DNA of 64,000 bases from Candidatus Rokuibacteriota bacterium (GTDB lineage Bacteria; Methylomirabilota; Methylomirabilia; Rokubacteriales; CSP1-6). The DNA is taken from positions 1 through 64,000 of the forward strand of contig QHSU01000011.1 in the NCBI GenBank assembly GCA_003220535.1. Direction: 5' to 3'. Each line of letters begins with the position of its first letter. Position 1 is the stretch's first letter. The position numbers and the translations under genes are program-made. A model generated the notes under the pieces. That model was not told the origin of the DNA. It made no database searches and worked only from the letters and a program-made list of their open reading frames with translations. Of this stretch, positions 44,025 to 52,441 are shown one piece after another.

Positions 44025-45565
44025 CGGTGTCCATTGGGCGGAAGCGTGTAGATCTCAGCGCCGGCGATCCGCTCTTTCACGACGTAGCCATTCTCGACGA
44101 TCTGGCTCCGCATCCATGGCGCGTTGCTCCAGCTCGTCCAATTGCCGAGGACGATGACGTCGGTCGTGTGGCTCCGGAAGTGCCAGACCAACTCCGGGTA
44201 CGACATCAGCTTGAACTGGACGACCTCGAGCGGCTTCACTCGCCTCGAGAACATCAGCGCGAAGTGGTTCTCCATGCCCGGGAGAATCGCGGCCTTCGTC
44301 TCCACGAAGTATCCCGGCCAGAGACTGATCGCGAGGGGCCGGTCGACGTGGACTTCCCGGTCGATCGCCCGGCCCACGGCCCGGATCGTGGGCAGCTTCC
44401 AGTTGATGACGTCGGCCTTGTCCATGATCCCCGGAACGGAATCCCCGCCGATCGTATAGCGATAGAAGTCGAGCGGCGAGATGACGACGTAGGCGACGGC
44501 GAGCACGGCGAAGAGGTGCCGGAGCCGCGGGCCCGAGGCCTCGCGGGCCAGCGTGGCCAGGAACGCGACGGCGCTCACAACCAAGAACGGGATCGGGATG
44601 CAGAAGTACTGGGTGTACACCGGCGTCGGCACCAGGCTCACGAGGAGAAGGGAAACCGCCGTCATCGACACGAGCGACGGCCGCTCTCTCGAGAGCGCGC
44701 CGGACACCAGGGACACGAAGCTCGGCACAAAGAGGACGAGGAACTGAAAGCTGGCCGCGCCGTCCGCTCTGTTGATCGCGAGCAGCTGCAGCGCGACGTC
44801 GCCCTTCTGTTCCATCCAGCCGAGAAACCCGAAGTCCGTTCGGATGACCTGGTTGCCGACGATGTTGAAGATGAACGTACGCGGCTCGACCAGGAGGAAG
44901 AGCTCGTTGGGAAGCAGCGCGAGCACGAGGCCGACACCGAACCGGGTGCACTGGCTCAGGCGGCTCTTGGCGTCCGGCTCGGTCAGATAGAGCTCGAGCA
45001 GAAACGCCGGGACGACCGCGATGAGGTAGACGCGGCAATCCACGGCGAGGCCGATCAGGACGCCGCTCGCGACCCACCGCCAGCGCGACGCCCACGAGAG
45101 CACCGCGTACGCCGCGAACAGCAGGAGCGTGGGCAAGACGAAGGTCTTGACGAGCGGGTACCATCCGAAAACGAGACTCGAGAACGTGAAGAAGACGACG
45201 GCCAGGGCGCCCCAGGCTCGCGCGCCGCCGAGACGAGCCGCTTCACGATAGACGAGCAGGCCCAACGCGATCGAGAAGACGGCGGAGAGCACGCGGGCCA
45301 TGTACCAGGAATAGCCGATCAGCTTCATCCAGCCCCCGTACACGTAAGGGAGCAGGAACGTCTGCGGGTAGAAGAAGTCGTGGTAGAGAAGCTGCCCTTC
45401 GCTGACGAGCCGCGAAACGAGCAGGTAGGTACCCTCGTCCCCGTCGACGATCCGGAAGAGGGACATCGGGACGAAGACGGCCGCCATCAGGATGGCGAGC
45501 GATCCATAGACGACGGCCCAATGCGCCTGGTTGATTCGCCCGATCACGGTGACGTTGCTGGCCAT
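44021..45565 (-). CDS. Polytopic GT39-like glycosyltransferase (lipid-linked sugar donor)
   Basis: 514 residues from ATG 45565; the frame continues to a TTG at 45679, but a sigma-54-like promoter at 45611-45628 argues for the inner start. About 11-12 hydrophobic helices. The first periplasmic loop has RIVDGDEGTYLLVSRLVSEGQLLYHDFFYPQT, with the acidic pair (DE) expected in GT-C catalytic loops. The C-terminal soluble part (~410-514) follows. With the GT2 it probably forms a donor-synthesis and transfer pair for an envelope glycan. Confidence 0.82.
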   Translation of the reverse strand: MASNVTVIGRINQAHWAVVYGSLAILMAAVFVPMSLFRIVDGDEGTYLLVSRLVSEGQLLYHDFFYPQTFLLPYVYGGWMKLIGYSWYMARVLSAVFSIALGLLVYREAARLGGARAWGALAVVFFTFSSLVFGWYPLVKTFVLPTLLLFAAYAVLSWASRWRWVASGVLIGLAVDCRVYLIAVVPAFLLELYLTEPDAKSRLSQCTRFGVGLVLALLPNELFLLVEPRTFIFNIVGNQVIRTDFGFLGWMEQKGDVALQLLAINRADGAASFQFLVLFVPSFVSLVSGALSRERPSLVSMTAVSLLLVSLVPTPVYTQYFCIPIPFLVVSAVAFLATLAREASGPRLRHLFAVLAVAYVVISPLDFYRYTIGGDSVPGIMDKADVINWKLPTIRAVGRAIDREVHVDRPLAISLWPGYFVETKAAILPGMENHFALMFSRRVKPLEVVQFKLMSYPELVWHFRSHTTDVIVLGNWTSWSNAPWMRSQIVENGYVVKERIAGAEIYTLPPNGHR

Positions 45566-45610
45566 TTTGGTCGTGAGGTCCGCGGATCCCCCTGATCCTC
45601 CAGCCAGAAT

Positions 45611-45628
45611 TTGCAAGGGATGCGCCAG
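45611..45628 (-). promoter_or_regulatory. Sigma-54-like promoter for the glycan operon
   Basis: On the minus strand CTGGCGC-ATCCC-TTGCAA: one mismatch to TGGCAC-N5-TTGCA, with GG (opposite 45625-45626) and GC (opposite 45613-45614) ten bases apart. The predicted start is ~45601, 36 nt before ATG 45565. It would drive GT39, GT2, asnB and the two methyltransferases. Confidence 0.5.
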
Positions 45629-45861
45629 GCCCGGGCTCGGACGGGCGACCGCTCGAGTCTCGATGACCGAGGCGGCCAAGACACAAGTACCTGATCCTAC
45701 GGGAATCGTCTCTGACCATCCCGGCCGGGTCCTTTTCGGGCGCCGGTGCGCGTTGACAAAGATGACACCAATGGTCAGCCTCTTGCCGGACTGTCCATCA
45801 CCCGAGCCTCGTGACCCACGTGGGTAAGATGGATGGCGTCGATTCTCATAGGGAGGATGTC

Positions 45862-46836
45862 ATGAAGCGATTCAGCGCTGTCGTCCTGGTGACCAGCCTC
45901 GCGTGGACGCTGGCGCTTCCGTCCCCGCCGTGGGCCCAACCAAAGCGAGTCGTGACGATCGCGTCGGGAGCGGTCGACGGTGTGTACTTCCCGATCGCCG
46001 GCTTGATGTCGCGTATCGCCTCCGACGCCAAGGACCTCAACGTGCGCGCGGTGGTCGCGTCGTCGGGGGGCGCGATCGCGAACGTCCAGCTCATCCGCGC
46101 CGGCGAGGCCGACTTCGCCCTCGTCCAGAACGACGTCGCCTACTACGCGTTCAACGGCGTTGCGCTCGAAGCGTTCGTCGGCAAGCCCGTGAAGAGCATG
46201 GCCGGTGTCTTCACGGTGTATCCCGAGCTGGTGCACATCGTGGCGACGCAGGCGTCGGGCGTGAAATCGATCCGCGACCTCAAGGGCAAGCGTGTCGTTC
46301 TCGGGCCGATCGGCTCGGGCACCGAGCAGAACGCGCTCCAGATCCTCGGCGCGCACGGGATCGGCGAGCCGGACCTGCGGGTCGCCGCACGCCTCCCCTT
46401 TACGACGGCGGCCGAGCAGCTGAGGTCCGGCCTCGCCGACGCCGCATTCTTCACGACGGCGCTCGGCGCCCCGGCGGTGGCCGACGCGCTCGAGTCCGGC
46501 AAGCTGACGCTGGTCGGGGTGGCACGCGCCGCCACCGAGACACTCGAGCGAAACTATCCCTTCTACACGTCCGGCGAGATCCCGGCCAACACGTACAAAG
46601 GTCAGGAGCGCGCGGTCGCGGTTCCCGCGGTGATGGCCATGCTGGTCGCGCACGCCCGCCTGCCGGACGATCTCGTGTACCGCTTCACCCGGGCCGTGTT
46701 CGACAACCTGCCCCAGTTGCACGCCGCTCACCCCGCCGCCCGGAGCCTCACGCTACAGACGGCGCTCGTCGGGATGCCGCTCCCTCTGCACCCCGGTGCC
46801 GAGCGATTCTTCAGGGAGAAAGGGATCGCGAGATAG
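45862..46836 (+). CDS. TAXI-family TRAP transporter solute-binding protein
   Basis: 324 residues from ATG 45862, with GGGAGG five bases upstream; an in-frame ATG-like start at 45811 would precede the signal peptide. Signal peptide ~1-25 (ending PPWAQ). TAXI features: IASGAVDGVYFPIAGLMSRIA, GAIANVQLIRAGEADFALVQNDVAYYA, LVHIVATQASGVKSIRDLKGKRVVLGPIGSGTEQNALQIL. It binds an unknown organic acid or amino acid in the periplasm. No DctQM/fused permease lies next to it. Its end overlaps the convergent SIS gene by 26 nt. Confidence 0.9.
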   Translation: MKRFSAVVLVTSLAWTLALPSPPWAQPKRVVTIASGAVDGVYFPIAGLMSRIASDAKDLNVRAVVASSGGAIANVQLIRAGEADFALVQNDVAYYAFNGVALEAFVGKPVKSMAGVFTVYPELVHIVATQASGVKSIRDLKGKRVVLGPIGSGTEQNALQILGAHGIGEPDLRVAARLPFTTAAEQLRSGLADAAFFTTALGAPAVADALESGKLTLVGVARAATETLERNYPFYTSGEIPANTYKGQERAVAVPAVMAMLVAHARLPDDLVYRFTRAVFDNLPQLHAAHPAARSLTLQTALVGMPLPLHPGAERFFREKGIAR

Positions 46837-47422
46837 ACTCCCATTTCATCGGCGACGCCTGCAGCGCCGGGTGGGACACCAGGAGGTGCCACACGATCGG
46901 CTGGATCGATTCCGTGTGGGGCGTGACCGTGGCCGGGTTCACGGTGGGAACGATGAGGCAGGCGTCCGCGACCTTGGCCGTGTAGCCGCCGTCGCGTCCC
47001 ACCACGCCGCAGATCGTCGCGCCCTTGTCCCTCGCGTACCGGAGCGCCTCGACGAGATTCGGGCTCACGTTGCGCTCGAGGTCGCCGCCACCGACCGAGA
47101 AGACGAACACCATGTCGCGGTCGCCGAGACGGCTCACCTCGAGCCATCGGACGAACACCGAGGCCCAGCCGTCGTCGTTCACGCGCGCCGTCAGCTCCGA
47201 GACGTTGTCGGTCGGCGTGTAGGCCTCGATGCCGGCGATCTTGCGGAAGTCGTTCACCGCGTGAGACGCGTTCCCGGCGCTGCCGCCGACGCCCAGGAAG
47301 AACAGCCGCCCATGACGGGCGCGCAGCGCGACCAGCAGGTCCACGATCTTCTGGATCGTGGCGACGTCGAGCCGTCCCAGGATGGCCGCCGCATCCTTCA
47401 AGTACGCCTCGACGTAGGACAT
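46811..47422 (-). CDS. SIS-domain isomerase, phosphoheptose isomerase-like
   Basis: 203 residues. GmhA-type sugar isomerase fold: N-terminal helix (VEAYLKDAAAILGRLD), FFLGVGGSAGNASHAVNDFRK phosphate-binding loop, a VFVFSVGGG second loop and GVVGRDGGYTAKVADACLIVPT. It is close to D-sedoheptulose-7-phosphate isomerase, but the catalytic residues of GmhA were not all traced here, so the exact sugar is uncertain. The transaldolase upstream is a likely partner. It overlaps the TAXI gene end to end by 26 nt. Confidence 0.82.
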   Translation of the reverse strand: MSYVEAYLKDAAAILGRLDVATIQKIVDLLVALRARHGRLFFLGVGGSAGNASHAVNDFRKIAGIEAYTPTDNVSELTARVNDDGWASVFVRWLEVSRLGDRDMVFVFSVGGGDLERNVSPNLVEALRYARDKGATICGVVGRDGGYTAKVADACLIVPTVNPATVTPHTESIQPIVWHLLVSHPALQASPMKWESISRSLSP

Positions 47423-47455
47423 CAGGAATTCACCATGACCTCTCGAAGCCGACGG

Positions 47456-48148
47456 TCATGCCTTGAGCTTGGCCTCGAGCCTGGCCCCGTCCTGGAGGAA
47501 CATCTTGACGGTCTCTTTGGTGTAGGGATGGACGAGCATGCCCTCGACCAGGCTCGGGACGGCGGTCACGATGTGGGCCCCCGCCTCGAGCCACTCGACG
47601 ATGTTGAGGACCTCGCGGGTCGAGCCGACGATGATCCGCGCCTTCAGGCTGAACTGGTCGAGGAGCTTGCGGAGCTTCGTGATCTCGCCGCAGACGTTGT
47701 AGCCCATGTTGTTGACGCGGCCGCCGAAGAGCGACACGTAGCTGGCTCCGGCCAGCGCGGCCAGGAAGCACTGCTGGGCGTTCATCATCGCGGTGACGTT
47801 GACGCGGATGTCGTGCCGCGTCTCGAGCTCGTGGATGATCTCCATGTTCTCCAGCTCGCCGTCGGGGCCGTGCACGGTGACCTTGACGACGACGTTGTCG
47901 CCCCAGCTCGCGAACTCCTTCGCCTGGCGCAGCACCGCCTCCCGCTCGGTGGTCATGACCTCGACCGAAAGCGGGTGCGGCGCGACGAGCTTCGCGATGT
48001 GCCGCGAGCGCTCCTCGATGCCGCGCAGGCCCCCCGTCACGCCCTCCTTGAAGAGGATCGTCGGATTGGTCGTGACCCCGCGGATCACGCCCATGCGGAG
48101 GAAGCGCTCGATCTCCTTGAGATTGCCCGTGTCGAGGAAGATCGGCAT
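47456..48148 (-). CDS. Transaldolase family protein (TalC/MipB/FSA type)
   Basis: 230 residues, the short single-barrel form. FLDTGNLKEIERFLRMGVIRGVTTNPTIL at the N terminus, Schiff-base lysine K89 in VVVKVTV, NVTAMMNAQQCFLAALAGASYVSLFGGRVNNMG, and STREVLNIVEWLEAGAHIVTAVPSLVEGML. It could interconvert sedoheptulose-7-P with C3/C4/C6 sugars or act as fructose-6-P aldolase. With the SIS isomerase 33 nt downstream it may feed heptose synthesis. Confidence 0.88.
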   Translation of the reverse strand: MPIFLDTGNLKEIERFLRMGVIRGVTTNPTILFKEGVTGGLRGIEERSRHIAKLVAPHPLSVEVMTTEREAVLRQAKEFASWGDNVVVKVTVHGPDGELENMEIIHELETRHDIRVNVTAMMNAQQCFLAALAGASYVSLFGGRVNNMGYNVCGEITKLRKLLDQFSLKARIIVGSTREVLNIVEWLEAGAHIVTAVPSLVEGMLVHPYTKETVKMFLQDGARLEAKLKA

Positions 48149-48526
48149 CGTCTGGCTCCTCTAGAGCGTCTCGCTGGTGGGAGACCGGCGTGCGCCGAGA
48201 TCGGTCACGGTCTCGAGGGTCGGCGACATGACGGCGGTCCAGAGCGCAACGCTATCACACTCCTCCGTGCGAGCCTATGTCTGGAGGCGGCGAGCCAGCA
48301 ATCGTCGAGAACAAGTCCGACGCTTGGGACCGGTCCCCGTCCCTCGTCGGCCGATCCCCATCGCCGGATAAATCCTGATCAGATAGCCGGAAATTAATCA
48401 GGCGACGTGGCTCGGAATCGGTTGAAAAGTGTTGAATGACCAGGATTTGCTCGCTGGTATGCGTCTTGCGTGCTTCCGGATCTCAATGAGGGCCAAAACG
48501 TCAAGGGTTCCAACAGCATAGAAATC
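48149..48526 (+). other. 378-nt intergenic control region before the peroxiredoxin gene
   Basis: No gene seen. The part from ~48360 to 48450 is AT-rich relative to the window. It contains an inverted repeat CCTGAT (48374-48379) / ATCAGG (48397-48402) with an inner CTGATCAG palindrome, about 90 nt before a weak sigma-54-like promoter (48455-48470). The half nearest the transaldolase (48149-48300) has no recognisable element. Both flanking genes are transcribed away from it, so promoters for both strands should lie here. Confidence 0.4.
48455..48470 (+). promoter_or_regulatory. Weak sigma-54-like promoter for the peroxiredoxin-kinase pair
   Basis: TGGTAT-GCGTC-TTGCG keeps GG-N10-GC (48456-48457, 48468-48469) and TTGC but has three mismatches to the consensus. 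Predicted start ~48481, 46 nt before ATG 48527. Position and orientation are right; the match alone is not significant. Confidence 0.28.
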
Positions 48527-49168
48527 ATGACCGCACCTGTAACTCCCCAGGTCGAGCGTCCGGGCGTGGGCGAGATGGCGCCTCGCTTCTCGTTGCCCTC
48601 GCTCAATGGGGCGATGGTGGACCTCGCGTCTTACCGCGGTCGCTCCAACGTGGTGGTCTGGTTCTCGCGTGGGTTCACATGCCCTTTCTGCCGCGTCTAC
48701 ACGGACGGCGTGCGCGCCGGGTACGACGCGCTGCGAGCCGCCGACACCGAAGTGATCCAGGTGGCGCCCAACCTGCTCGAGAGCGCTCGACGGTACTTCG
48801 GTGAGTCGATCCTGCCCTTTCCGTTCGTCTGCGATCCCGACAAGCGCCTCTACGCCGTGTACGGCCTCGGCGACTTGAGGGCGCTCGAGGCGACCCGCAC
48901 CGCCGTGGTGAGCTTCGCCCATGCCTTCACGCACGGAGACTCCGTCAACCAGATCCGTGGCGCCTGGTTCGACGTGATGAACCGCAACTTCCTGCGTCGC
49001 CTCCATCACCACGCCATGACGGCGCAGGAGCAGGGGATCTTTGTCATCGACAAGGAAGGTGTGATCCGCCACCTCACCGTCGTCGGTCCCATCGATCCCG
49101 TGCCGGGCGGTGGCGAGCTGGCGGACCTCGCCCGGACTCACTGCGGCGCGAGCCCGGTGCCCGCGTGA
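48527..49168 (+). CDS. Peroxiredoxin-like (AhpC/TSA fold) protein
   Basis: 213 residues from ATG 48527; an in-frame TTG at 48470 lies in the candidate promoter. Thioredoxin fold with GEMAPRFSLPSLNGAMVDLASYRGRSNVVVWFSRGFTCPFC: C52 and C55 form a CxxC, with C52 at the peroxidatic position, Thr51 before it. The rest, QVAPNLLESARRYFGE and FPFVCDPDKRLYAVYGL, matches the family. A His/Arg-rich segment (RNFLRRLHHHAM) is unusual. It overlaps the histidine kinase gene by 4 nt, suggesting redox input or coregulation. Confidence 0.85.
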   Translation: MTAPVTPQVERPGVGEMAPRFSLPSLNGAMVDLASYRGRSNVVVWFSRGFTCPFCRVYTDGVRAGYDALRAADTEVIQVAPNLLESARRYFGESILPFPFVCDPDKRLYAVYGLGDLRALEATRTAVVSFAHAFTHGDSVNQIRGAWFDVMNRNFLRRLHHHAMTAQEQGIFVIDKEGVIRHLTVVGPIDPVPGGGELADLARTHCGASPVPA

Positions 49169-50700
49169 GCCAGGTCGAGCGCCTGACCCGGCTCAGCGAA
49201 ATCCTCGCCGAGCTGTTCCGCTCGCCGATCCCGAGCCATTTTTTCCAGACGCTCGGCGACCAGGCCTGGGCCGCCGTGCCCTGCGACTACCTCGCCGTCT
49301 GTCTCCAGGATCCCGAGAGGGGCGGCTACCTCGTGCACTCGCAAGTCGACCTCGAGGAGGGCGCGATGAGCCGGCGGGTGTTCTCGCCGGACGAGGGCCT
49401 CCCCGGTCGGGCGATCAGCACGGGCAAGGCGTACCTCGTCGAGGATCTCGCCGCCGAGGACGGCGCGCCCGATCTCGAAGGCGTGCTCGCCGCCGCAGGC
49501 CTGCGGGCGGCCCTGGTCGTGCCGATCCGCAGCGGCCTCGACGTGCTCGGCGCGCTGCTCTTCGCCGGGCGGCCGCCGATCGTCTACGGCGCCGACGATC
49601 TCGAGATCGCCCAGCTGATGGCGTCGGGGTTGTCGTCGGCGCTCGAGACGTCGCGGGCGTACGACAAGCTCGGCGGAGAGCGCATGACGATGCTCGCGGT
49701 GCTCGGCAGCACCGCGGACGCCGTGATCACGATGAATCCGGCCGGTCTCGTGCTGCTCGCCAACGCGGCGGTGCGTCCGATGCTGGGCCTCGCTCCGGAT
49801 GCCATCGAGGGACGGCCTCTGGCCGAGGCCGTCGACTGGGCACCGCTGCGTGAGCTGTTCCTGGCCGGGCGCCCGGGCATCTACGAGCTGCCGCTGCCCG
49901 ACGGACGGACCGCCCAGGCGAGTCTCGTGCGGGTGGCCACGCCGTTCGGCGAGCCGGTCGGTCTGGCCGCGGTCCTTCGCGACATCACGCTGCTCAAGAA
50001 CCTCGAGCAGATGAAGAACGACTTCGTGAACACGGTTTCCCACGACCTCAAGGGTCCCATCACCGTCATCGCCGGCATGGCGGACCTGATGCGGATGGCC
50101 GGGCCGGGAGACGAAAACCACGCGAGTCGGTGCGAAGACATCCGCGACACCGCCCAGCACATGGCGGATCTCGTCTCCGACCTGCTCGACATCGGCAGGA
50201 TCGAGGCCGGGCTCGACGCGGCCCGCGAGCCGATGGATCTGATTCCGGTGATCGGCGAGGCGCTCCGGATGGTGAGGCCGCGAGCCGAGACGAAGACCAT
50301 CGAGCTCCACGCCGAGCTGCCGGGGGAGGCGACCATCTCGGCCGTCCCGAGCCGCGTCCGGCAGGTGCTGATCAACCTCATCGACAACGGCGTCAAGTAC
50401 ACGCCGGCGGGCGGCCGCGTGGCCGTCGCGGCGGCGCTCGCGACCGACGTCGATGGAGCGGAGACGGTGAGGATCCGGGTGACCGACACGGGGATGGGCA
50501 TCCCCGCCCGCGACCTGCCGCACGTCTTCGACAAGTTCTACCGGGTCAAGAACAAGGCGACCAGCGAGATCGCCGGCACCGGCCTCGGGCTGGCCATCAC
50601 CAAGAGTATCGTGGAGGCGTACGGAGGTCGGATCAGCGTCGAGAGCGTCGAGGGCGCCGGCACGACGTTCGCAGTCGAGTTGCCGCTCGCGCGACCCTGA
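49165..50700 (+). CDS. Sensor histidine kinase with GAF and PAS domains
   Basis: 511 residues from GTG 49165. No membrane helix, so cytoplasmic. GAF domain ~10-160 (LPGRAISTGKAYLVEDL, VPIRSGLDVLGALLFAG), PAS ~172-280 (DAVITMNPAGLVLLANAAVRPMLG), HisKA with phosphorylated H293 (VSHDLKGPITVI), HATPase ~390-510 with N box INLIDNGVKY, G1 DTGMGIPARDLPHVFDKFYR and G2 GTGLGLAITKSIVEAYGG. No receiver gene is adjacent; the only regulator in the window is the damaged NtrC-type protein 22 kb away. Confidence 0.95.
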   Translation: MSQVERLTRLSEILAELFRSPIPSHFFQTLGDQAWAAVPCDYLAVCLQDPERGGYLVHSQVDLEEGAMSRRVFSPDEGLPGRAISTGKAYLVEDLAAEDGAPDLEGVLAAAGLRAALVVPIRSGLDVLGALLFAGRPPIVYGADDLEIAQLMASGLSSALETSRAYDKLGGERMTMLAVLGSTADAVITMNPAGLVLLANAAVRPMLGLAPDAIEGRPLAEAVDWAPLRELFLAGRPGIYELPLPDGRTAQASLVRVATPFGEPVGLAAVLRDITLLKNLEQMKNDFVNTVSHDLKGPITVIAGMADLMRMAGPGDENHASRCEDIRDTAQHMADLVSDLLDIGRIEAGLDAAREPMDLIPVIGEALRMVRPRAETKTIELHAELPGEATISAVPSRVRQVLINLIDNGVKYTPAGGRVAVAAALATDVDGAETVRIRVTDTGMGIPARDLPHVFDKFYRVKNKATSEIAGTGLGLAITKSIVEAYGGRISVESVEGAGTTFAVELPLARP

Positions 50701-50719
50701 CGCTCAGCCGCGACGACCA

Positions 50720-51892
50720 TCAACCGAGGTAGGACGCCACGAACGTCCCGCTCGGGCTCTCCGCGGTGAAGCGCCCGAACGCGAACGGCGCCGGATTCAC
50801 CGGCGGCGCCGCTCCCGTGATCAGCGCGGCCATCATCTCCCCGACCGCCGGGGCGAGCTTGAAGCCGTGGCCGCTCATGCCCGTCGCGATCCAGAAGCCA
50901 CGGATCGGCGACTCGTCGAGGATCGGCATCCAGTCCGGCGTGATGTCGAAGGCGCCGGCCCAGCCGCGCCGATAGCGCGCGTCGGCGAGACGCGGGATCG
51001 CGCGGCCGGTGCGCTCGAGGACCTCGGTCGCCTCTTCGAGGCTCACGTCACCGCCGAGGAGCTCGGGCTCCATCGGATGCTGCGCCTCGTCGTCGGTGAG
51101 CGAGCCCGTCAGCGTGAGACCGCCTGTCTCGGGGCGCGCGTAGCTGCCGCCCGCGAGATCGAGGTACACGAGGTGCGGGCGCCCGAACCCGGCGTCCCGC
51201 TCGACGACGAAGACCGGATGGCGGCCGACGACGATTGGAAGCGCGACGCCGGCCAGGCGCGCGACGGCGCCGGACCAGAGGCCGGCCGCGTTGACGACGA
51301 CCGGCGCGTCGATGCGGTCGCCCGCCGCGGTCTCGACGCCGGTGACGCGGTCGCCAGCCGTGCGGATCGCCACCACCTCGACGCCCTGCTCGATGCGGAC
51401 GCCCCGCCGTCGCGCCGCCGCGGCATAGCCGGTCGTGACCGCGGTCGGGTCGCCGTAGCCCGACTCGGGCTCGTAGAGGACGGCGCCGAGATGCTCGCTG
51501 TCGATCCGTGGCTCGATGCGCGCGAGCTCGCCGGGCTCGAGCACCTCGGCGCGGACGCCGAACGACCGCTGGCGTCTGACCGTTTCCTCGAGCTTGGGAC
51601 GCATCGCGGTGGAGACGCCGATCAGCACGCCGCAGTCGACGTAGCCCGACTCGCCGCCGACGGCGTCGGAGAAACCCTGGAACACGGCGAGCGACCGCAC
51701 GACCATCTGGCTGGTCTCTGGCGTGGGGTAGAGCTGGCGGACGATTCCGACCGAGCGCCCGGTGCCACCGGAGGCGAGGAACTTGCGCTCGAGGAGGAGG
51801 ACGTCGCGCGCACCCACCGCCGTCAGATGGAAGGCGATGGAGGCGCCCGTGACGCCGCCTCCGATGATGATGACCTCGGCGTGGCGGATCAC
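50720..51892 (-). CDS. FAD-dependent oxidoreductase, D-amino acid/sarcosine oxidase family
   Basis: 390 residues from GTG 51892, overlapping the MOSC gene by 4 nt. N-terminal FAD-binding Rossmann motif IIIGGGVTGASIAFHL at ~8-23, then GGTGRSVGIVRQLYPTPET, the DAO substrate domain, and the second flavin segment GLWSGAVARLAG, RRGWAGAFDITPDWMPIL and IATGMSGHGFKLAPAVGEMMA. Relatives oxidise sarcosine, glycine, dimethylglycine or D-amino acids. Substrate unknown. Confidence 0.88.
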   Translation of the reverse strand: MIRHAEVIIIGGGVTGASIAFHLTAVGARDVLLLERKFLASGGTGRSVGIVRQLYPTPETSQMVVRSLAVFQGFSDAVGGESGYVDCGVLIGVSTAMRPKLEETVRRQRSFGVRAEVLEPGELARIEPRIDSEHLGAVLYEPESGYGDPTAVTTGYAAAARRRGVRIEQGVEVVAIRTAGDRVTGVETAAGDRIDAPVVVNAAGLWSGAVARLAGVALPIVVGRHPVFVVERDAGFGRPHLVYLDLAGGSYARPETGGLTLTGSLTDDEAQHPMEPELLGGDVSLEEATEVLERTGRAIPRLADARYRRGWAGAFDITPDWMPILDESPIRGFWIATGMSGHGFKLAPAVGEMMAALITGAAPPVNPAPFAFGRFTAESPSGTFVASYLG

Positions 51893-52392
51893 CTGGACGC
51901 GGCGGCGGTCACCTCGGCGGCCTCGGCCTCGTCCAGCAGACGCACCGAGTCGCCCTGGCGGATCGAGCCCGGAGCCAGGACGCGGGCGTAGACACGGCTC
52001 CAGCCGGGATGGCGCTTCTGGGACACGCGGGCGTAGTCGCCGTCCTTGAAGGCCCGCGTGATGTTCACGCACGGGCTCGTGTAGCGGGTCACCTGGAGGA
52101 GCACGGTCTCACCGAGCAGCAGGTGGGACCCCGGAACGACGGCGGACCAGTCCAATCCCTCGACCGTGACGTTCTCGCCGATGGCGCCGGGCACGATCCA
52201 GTGGCCCTCGGCCTGGAGGCTCCGGATCGCCTCCATGGCGTAGAGACACACGGCCCGCTCCGGGCCTCCGTGGTGCTCCGCGTCGCGGTGCGCGTCGCCG
52301 TCGAGTCCGAGGGCCGTGACCCGCGCCTGCGCCACACCCGTCTTCGGGACGCCACCGCGGGAAACGCTGATCTGGACGATTCTTCCGCTCAC
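51889..52392 (-). CDS. MOSC domain protein
   Basis: 167 residues from GTG 52392, chosen over TTG 52398 because the GGAGG ribosome-binding site then has a normal six-base spacing. MOSC fold with LGLDGDAHRDAEHHGGPERAVCLYAMEAI, GAIGENVTVEGLDW, LLLGETVLLQVTRYTSPC and the conserved C108. MOSC proteins bind sulfur-carrying molybdenum cofactor or related thiol chemistry; no YiiM-type partner is visible. It is coupled to the oxidoreductase by a 4-nt overlap. Confidence 0.88.
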   Translation of the reverse strand: MSGRIVQISVSRGGVPKTGVAQARVTALGLDGDAHRDAEHHGGPERAVCLYAMEAIRSLQAEGHWIVPGAIGENVTVEGLDWSAVVPGSHLLLGETVLLQVTRYTSPCVNITRAFKDGDYARVSQKRHPGWSRVYARVLAPGSIRQGDSVRLLDEAEAAEVTAAASR

Positions 52393-52441
52393 GGGCAACC
52401 TCCGTTCCGTCGTTTGCCCCTGGCCCGATTGTACGCGAGGC

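Noticed and set aside
45772..45787. TGGTCA-N5-TTGCC before the TAXI gene as another sigma-54 promoter
   Set aside because: GG-N10-GC and TTGC are present but four other positions mismatch; this level of match is expected several times by chance in 64 kb.
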